DNA of 10,196 nucleotides from Anaerolineales bacterium (lineage in GTDB: Bacteria > Chloroflexota > Anaerolineae > Anaerolineales > Anaerolineaceae): the NCBI GenBank assembly GCA_020060485.1, contig JAGVAB010000139.1:1-10196 (forward strand), in the 5' to 3' direction. Shown piece after piece: positions 6,927 to 10,196 of the stretch (position 1 is the stretch's first letter; every line of letters starts with the position of its first letter). Made by a program: the position numbers and the translations under genes. The notes beneath the pieces were generated by a model that worked only from the letters and a program-made list of their open reading frames with translations, had not been told where the DNA came from and did no database searches.

Positions 6927-7604
6927 ATGGATGAGAAAATTTTGATCATCGAAGATGATAAAACTTTGTCCAGGATTCTGGAGAAGGCTCTCTCCCAGGC
7001 GGGATACCAGGTCGAAACCGCCCAGGAAGGTGAAACCGGGGTAATCATCGCCGAGAATCATGACCCGGCGCTGGTCATGCTGGATTGGCGGCTGCCAGGT
7101 ATGAGCGGTCTTGAAGTCGTCCAGCAATTGCGGTCTCGCTGCACCATGCCGATCCTGATGTTGACAGCCAATGACGCCCTGGATGATCGCGTGCAAGGGC
7201 TGGACGCCGGCGCTGATGATTACATGACCAAGCCTTTCGAGCTGGATGAACTGCTCGCCCGGGTGCGGGCCTTGCTGCGGCGTACCCAGGCAGAGCGCAC
7301 ACCGGTGCTAATATTCGCAGACTTGAGCATGAACCTGCAAACCCGCGAAGTCCACCGTACAGACCGTTTGATCTCGCTGACCGCCAAGGAATTTGATCTT
7401 CTGGAATTATTCTTGCGTCACCCGCGCCAAGTCTTGACCCGCGATGTGATTTTTGACCGGGTATGGCGTTATGATTTTGGCGGCACCAGCAACGTGCTGG
7501 ATGTGTATGTGCGTTACCTGCGCCAAAAGCTGGAGGAACAAGGCGAAGCGCGTTTGATCCAGACCGTGCGCGGTGTGGGATATATCCTCAAAGAAGAAGA
7601 ATAG
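6927..7604 (+). CDS. OmpR/PhoB-family response regulator
   Basis: A 225-residue two-domain regulator. The receiver domain (1-120) has acidic pocket D10/D11, phosphoacceptor D53 in L-D-W-R-L-P-G, T80 and K102 in T-K-P-F. All are intact, so phosphorylation is expected. The C-terminal winged helix (about 127-222) shows L-T-A-K-E-F-D-L-L, the recognition-helix region ending in N-V-L-D-V-Y-V-R-Y-L-R-Q-K-L, and the final R-G-V-G-Y wing. It would bind DNA as a dimer. I start at ATG 6927, 5 nt after GGAGG; the frame stays open another 53 codons upstream, but that part has no receiver homology. No histidine kinase gene adjoins: a terminator follows at 7622. The kinase partner and targets are unknown. 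Confidence 0.93.
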   Translation: MDEKILIIEDDKTLSRILEKALSQAGYQVETAQEGETGVIIAENHDPALVMLDWRLPGMSGLEVVQQLRSRCTMPILMLTANDALDDRVQGLDAGADDYMTKPFELDELLARVRALLRRTQAERTPVLIFADLSMNLQTREVHRTDRLISLTAKEFDLLELFLRHPRQVLTRDVIFDRVWRYDFGGTSNVLDVYVRYLRQKLEEQGEARLIQTVRGVGYILKEEE

Positions 7605-7621
7605 AAACGAACATCCGTAAC

Positions 7622-7657
7622 AAAAAGCGCCTCTTCAGGGAAAAGAGGCGCTTTTTT
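7622..7657. terminator. Strong bidirectional intrinsic terminator
   Basis: A perfect 14-bp stem (7622-7635 with 7643-7656), core GCGCCTCTT/AAGAGGCGC, with a 7-nt loop. Six T follow on the + strand and five T on the minus strand. It closes the response-regulator transcript (+) and that of the membrane-protein gene (-). Confidence 0.95.
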
Positions 7658-7693
7658 ATTTTGGCTCCAACCTGTTACTCTGGGTGAAACCAG

Positions 7694-8431
7694 TTAGAGC
7701 TTGCGTGCCTGATTGTAATTGGAAGTGTGGTCGCCGCCGCTGGCGGAGAGACTATGGTAAGTTGGTTCAGGCCGATGCGAGCCAATATCATTGTTGCGCA
7801 GAGGAGTGCGGGGAGCAGCTGCACGGGGTGCGGCGGCCGAAGCCGGGCGTGTCATGCGGCTGGGGTTGTTCAGCGGCAGGTTGGCAGGAGAATAATTATT
7901 GCGGGCTGGCTGCTTGTGGCCCCATAATAACCGTTCTCCAGTGATGGACAAAGTACCGATGATCAGAATACGGATCACCCAAACCAACAGGGCTACAAAA
8001 ACCGGTACTACTTTGGTCAGGGTAGCAGGATTGATTACCGCAGTGCTCAAAACATTGTGAGAGACGATTGCCATGGAAACACCCCACCAGGTCAGCAGAG
8101 CATTCATGGTAGCCGCCAGGAACCATGCCCCAAATAGATACCATATTTCTTTGGGTTCATCCCGGCCCTGTTCAGGTGTGAACATGCGCGCAATGCCGGC
8201 AAAATCGATGAGACAAAATGCGATTGACAGGATGGTTGCCCAGCGAATGCCGATAAATTTCAACTCGCCCAAAAGATCCCGCAAGGCGAAATCCGTTGTG
8301 CTGTAGTTGAACATTTCAAAGGCCAGCAAAGCCGAAAAAATGACGATGCCGAACACCACACTGGGCTGGATGTTCAGCTTCCTGATTGCAGGGAAGAACC
8401 TGCCGCCTGAACGTGCACCTGAAAGATTCAT
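7694..8431 (-). CDS. Four-TM membrane protein of unknown function
   Basis: A 245-residue protein I do not recognise. Hydrophobic segments lie at about 22-42, 63-83, 97-120 and 141-163. A basic N-terminus (R7, R11, R17, K18) suggests both ends are cytoplasmic. The loop between segments 2 and 3 is charged (P-E-Q-G-R-D-E-P-K-E). The C-terminal ~75 residues are low-complexity, rich in Asn, Pro, Ala, Arg and Ser, and probably disordered and positively charged. The start is ATG 8431, with AAGGAGG 7 nt upstream, rather than the in-frame TTG six bases earlier. The leader is about 75 nt from a near-consensus promoter that overlaps an inverted repeat, so expression is probably controlled. Transcribed alone. 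Confidence 0.75.
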   Translation of the reverse strand: MNLSGARSGGRFFPAIRKLNIQPSVVFGIVIFSALLAFEMFNYSTTDFALRDLLGELKFIGIRWATILSIAFCLIDFAGIARMFTPEQGRDEPKEIWYLFGAWFLAATMNALLTWWGVSMAIVSHNVLSTAVINPATLTKVVPVFVALLVWVIRILIIGTLSITGERLLWGHKQPARNNYSPANLPLNNPSRMTRPASAAAPRAAAPRTPLRNNDIGSHRPEPTYHSLSASGGDHTSNYNQARKL

Positions 8432-8485
8432 GACCAAACCTCCTTATCAACTTCCTGGCCTATCTGATGAAAGAATTCTGCATAT

Positions 8486-8531
8486 AGAATATTCGTTCTA
8501 TTTATTGAACATATTATAGAACATATATTCC
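8486..8531. promoter_or_regulatory. AT-rich inverted repeat over the -10 box, candidate operator
   Basis: The 15-bp arms 8486-8500 and 8517-8531 match as inverted repeats at 12 of 15 positions, with inner halves GTTCTA/TAGAAC perfect. Nested within are a second GTTC-N8-GAAC palindrome (8495-8510) and two direct GAACAT copies 12 bp apart (8507 and 8519), nearly one helical turn. The -10 box of the membrane-protein promoter lies inside. This layout fits a repressor of that gene. The GAAC/GTTC words resemble LexA-type half-sites, but the order and spacing differ from the usual GAAC-N4-GTTC. Confidence 0.5.
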
Positions 8532-8541
8532 AATGAGTCAA
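8513..8541 (-). promoter_or_regulatory. Near-consensus promoter of the membrane-protein gene
   Basis: On the minus strand TTGACT (8536-8541), a 17-bp spacer and a perfect TATAAT (8513-8518). The predicted start is near 8506. This is the best promoter in the window by match to consensus, and its core is covered by inverted repeats. Confidence 0.7.
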
Positions 8542-8598
8542 TAGGGAATTTTGAGAGTTTAGGAAATAGCCAGGAAGAAACTGAAACATACAGACTGG

Positions 8599-8644
8599 CA
8601 AGCACAATCACCTTCCAGGCTGAATGGAAGATGATTGTGCCTTG
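8599..8644 (-). terminator. Long hairpin after the aldo/keto reductase gene
   Basis: Arms 8599-8616 and 8626-8644 pair along 17 positions with one bulged base and one mismatch, around a 9-nt loop. It lies 17 nt beyond the reductase stop on the minus strand. The tail is poor in T, so it may stabilise the transcript end more than terminate it. No + strand gene ends here. Confidence 0.5.
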
Positions 8645-8661
8645 TTATATGAGCTTTCAAA

Positions 8662-9516
8662 TCAAGTGAAAAGCGGGGTATAGGAAATTGCACTGGCTAT
8701 TAATGCCTGCTGCTCATTCTCAGGCATGGGAGTGAAATTCTCGCATGCAGCAATCACTGCGGGCAGAATGGTCACATCACAGGGCGTACAGAGGCCGGTA
8801 ATGCCCTGGCTTAGCGCAAAATCAACTGCTTTCTGGATCATTTCCAATTCAGTGAATGGCCGATACCAGGTATTATGCGTTTTTTCCAGATCCCCCCACG
8901 GGCCGCGGGTGATATATTTGATTCCCATCATGCCCACATCTTTTTTCTGGCAGGTTGCAATCAACTCCTGGGCTGCCTCGTGGTAACGGGGATTGCCAAA
9001 CTGGACAAAATTAACCGGAAAGAGGATGCTGTCAAAATCATACCGCCGCAGCGCTTCCAGAAAAACTTCTGGCGATTCAACTCCATGCCCGGTGATACCG
9101 ATGTGGGTGATCAAGCCTTGCTCGCTGGCATCGATCAATGCTTCCAAAACACTGCCCGTTCCTGTCGCTTCATCCAGTTCATCCATATTTGTAACCGCAT
9201 GAATTTGATACAAATCAAAATGATCGGTTTGCAAACGCTTCAATGACGCCTGCATTTCTGCCTTTGCGCCTGCTTTCGTGCGCTCCATCGTTTTGCACCC
9301 AAGGAAAAAATCATTCCGGATAGATGGTATCCAATGTGCGATCCGATCTTCTGCAATTCCATAAGATGGAGCAATGTCAATATGGTTGATCCCGGCATCA
9401 ATCACCTGCTGCATGGCAATATCTGCTTCATCCTGTGGAACAAAACCTAAAGCACAGGCACCAAAGATCGCCACTGTGCTTTCATGTCCTGTTTTACCAA
9501 ATTGTCGCTTCTCCAT
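8662..9516 (-). CDS. Aldo/keto reductase family oxidoreductase
   Basis: A 284-residue TIM-barrel aldo/keto reductase, within the family range. The catalytic tetrad is present: D47 and Y52 in H-I-D-I-A-P-S-Y-G, K75 in L-G-C-K-T, and H106 in D-L-Y-Q-I-H. The N-terminal F-G-K-T-G-H-E-S-T is the usual opening of this group. NADPH-dependent carbonyl reduction is expected; the substrate cannot be told. Cysteines C243 and C246 in G-L-C-T-P-C sit in the C-terminal part; I do not see the full cysteine cluster of ferredoxin-type relatives. ATG 9516 is chosen because AAAGGAG ends 5 nt upstream; the frame is open 26 codons further with no ribosome site. It has its own promoter at 9557-9585 and lies 105 nt downstream of the VOC gene. 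Confidence 0.9.
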   Translation of the reverse strand: MEKRQFGKTGHESTVAIFGACALGFVPQDEADIAMQQVIDAGINHIDIAPSYGIAEDRIAHWIPSIRNDFFLGCKTMERTKAGAKAEMQASLKRLQTDHFDLYQIHAVTNMDELDEATGTGSVLEALIDASEQGLITHIGITGHGVESPEVFLEALRRYDFDSILFPVNFVQFGNPRYHEAAQELIATCQKKDVGMMGIKYITRGPWGDLEKTHNTWYRPFTELEMIQKAVDFALSQGITGLCTPCDVTILPAVIAACENFTPMPENEQQALIASAISYTPLFT

Positions 9517-9556
9517 TATTACTCCTTTACAAATGAATTTGGATCCGGTTACATCT

Positions 9557-9585
9557 ATTGTATAGAAGAGTCCTGAGAAACACAA
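9557..9585 (-). promoter_or_regulatory. Candidate promoter of the aldo/keto reductase gene
   Basis: On the minus strand TTGTGT (9580-9585), a 17-bp spacer and TACAAT (9557-9562), a 5-of-6 match to -10. The predicted start is near 9550, giving a leader of about 34 nt. Confidence 0.45.
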
Positions 9586-9621
9586 ACCCGGCATGGTGCA
9601 GCTTTGAAGTTTTATAGATAC

Positions 9622-10011
9622 CTATACGGTCAATTCCAGCCTGTTTCCGTCCGGGTCCAAAATGCCGCTTTCATAATACCCGTCTCCAGTTGTATGTGGA
9701 GCAGAGATCAAGGGATATCCATCGGCAATCAACCGACTGGTGAGGGAGTCTACTGCTTCTTTGGAACCGAGGCTGAAAGCCAGGTGGGTCAGGCCAGTGG
9801 TTTGCTGGATCGGATCAATCTGGCTTGCCGGAATTTCCGCCATGTGCATGATCTCCAGGCGGGTTCCACTGGAAAAACGAAGGAAATAGGAACTGAATCC
9901 CCTGGTGGCATTGGTGTATTTCTGACTGGCTTGGGCTCCAAAATAGCGGATGTAGAAATCCTTGAGCCGCTCCAGATGCGTCGTCCAGATGGCGATATGA
10001 TCGATGTGCAT
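9622..10011 (-). CDS. VOC (glyoxalase/bleomycin-resistance fold) protein
   Basis: A 129-residue single-domain VOC protein, the typical size for two beta-alpha-beta-beta-beta modules. The four metal-ligand positions of the glyoxalase I type are visible: H5 in H-I-D-H-I-A-I-W, E53 in R-L-E-I-M, H76 in L-T-H-L-A-F-S, and E126 in N-R-L-E-L. D-P-D-G-N at 119-123 is the usual turn before the last strand. A divalent metal enzyme such as a lactoylglutathione-lyase-like lyase, epimerase or dioxygenase is possible; the substrate is unknown. ATG 10011 has AAGGAGG about 4 nt upstream; an open extension to 10092 lacks support. No clear promoter is visible between this start and the 83-bp repeat at 10092-10174. 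Confidence 0.88.
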   Translation of the reverse strand: MHIDHIAIWTTHLERLKDFYIRYFGAQASQKYTNATRGFSSYFLRFSSGTRLEIMHMAEIPASQIDPIQQTTGLTHLAFSLGSKEAVDSLTSRLIADGYPLISAPHTTGDGYYESGILDPDGNRLELTV

Positions 10012-10091
10012 ACGACCTCCTTGATATAAAACACCAGATAATGGTAAACCAGATTTAGTTCCCGGACAAGCGGGCCTGATTCTTCTCAACA

Positions 10092-10174
10092 CATGGCATT
10101 CTCAAAAAAGCTTGACATTTACGATTTTCCAAAACGGTCAAGGTCATCCAGACCAAAGTAGATGCAAAATGCTG
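10092..10174 (+). repeat. 83-bp dispersed repeat, right copy
   Basis: The reverse complement matches 103-185 at 78 of 83 positions with no gaps. TTGACA at 10112-10117 points out of the window, as in the left copy. Similarity ends abruptly at both sides. It lies 80 bp upstream of the VOC start, so it could carry regulatory signals for that gene, but I see no -10 in the right orientation. Confidence 0.8.
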
Positions 10175-10196
10175 ATGATAATGGGCTGCCCTCTGC

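Noticed and set aside
8486..8531. Calling the palindrome a LexA box
   Set aside because: Half-sites occur as GTTC-N8-GAAC rather than the usual GAAC-N4-GTTC, and the downstream gene has no known DNA-damage role; kept only as an unnamed operator candidate.

Overview
The window is ordinary chromosomal DNA with compact, mostly housekeeping or conserved-hypothetical genes. The gene set suggests a free-living bacterium, and I would guess Chloroflexota, class Anaerolineae. The small SWIM-finger protein, the YcaQ/AlkZ-like glycosylase, the RNase D with two HRDC domains beside a beta-CASP RNase, and the moderate G+C all fit that. The placement is inference from gene style, since no taxonomic marker gene is present. 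Promoters look like sigma-70 type (TTGACT-17-TATGAT, TTGACT-17-TATAAT), and Shine-Dalgarno sites are strong for most genes.

Layout, left to right. Positions 1-422 hold a terminator-like hairpin, an 83-bp repeat copy, and a promoter followed about 100 nt later by a second terminator, which together outline a very short transcript or attenuated leader ahead of a small SWIM zinc-finger gene (423-668, +). A bidirectional terminator separates this from a five-TM phosphoethanolamine-transferase-like sulfatase-fold enzyme (746-2371, -). A 307-bp gap with two abutting inverted repeats leads to a YcaQ/AlkZ-like DNA glycosylase gene (2679-3902, +). A 17-bp perfect hairpin stands between it and a tRNA-Ser(CGA) gene on the opposite strand (3995-4086, -). 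Upstream of the tRNA on the same strand are a beta-CASP metallo-RNase (4126-5520) and RNase D (5504-6700). These two overlap by 17 nt and are probably one operon, with an apparently leaderless start.

Divergent from RNase D is an OmpR-family response regulator (6927-7604, +) with no histidine kinase gene beside it. A strong bidirectional terminator follows, then a four-TM protein of unknown function (7694-8431, -) whose -10 box is embedded in an AT-rich inverted repeat that looks like an operator. Last come an aldo/keto reductase (8662-9516, -) and a VOC/glyoxalase-fold protein (9622-10011, -). These two small-molecule enzymes lie in the same direction, but the reductase appears to have its own promoter. 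The right edge carries a second copy of the 83-bp repeat in opposite orientation to the left copy (78 of 83 bases identical), so all genes in the window lie between two inverted copies.

I see no CRISPR array, transposase, prophage gene, toxin-antitoxin pair or defence system. The most interesting items are non-coding: the flanking inverted 83-bp repeat pair, the short promoter-terminator unit before the SWIM gene, the abutting palindromes before the glycosylase gene, and the palindrome over the promoter at 8486-8541.
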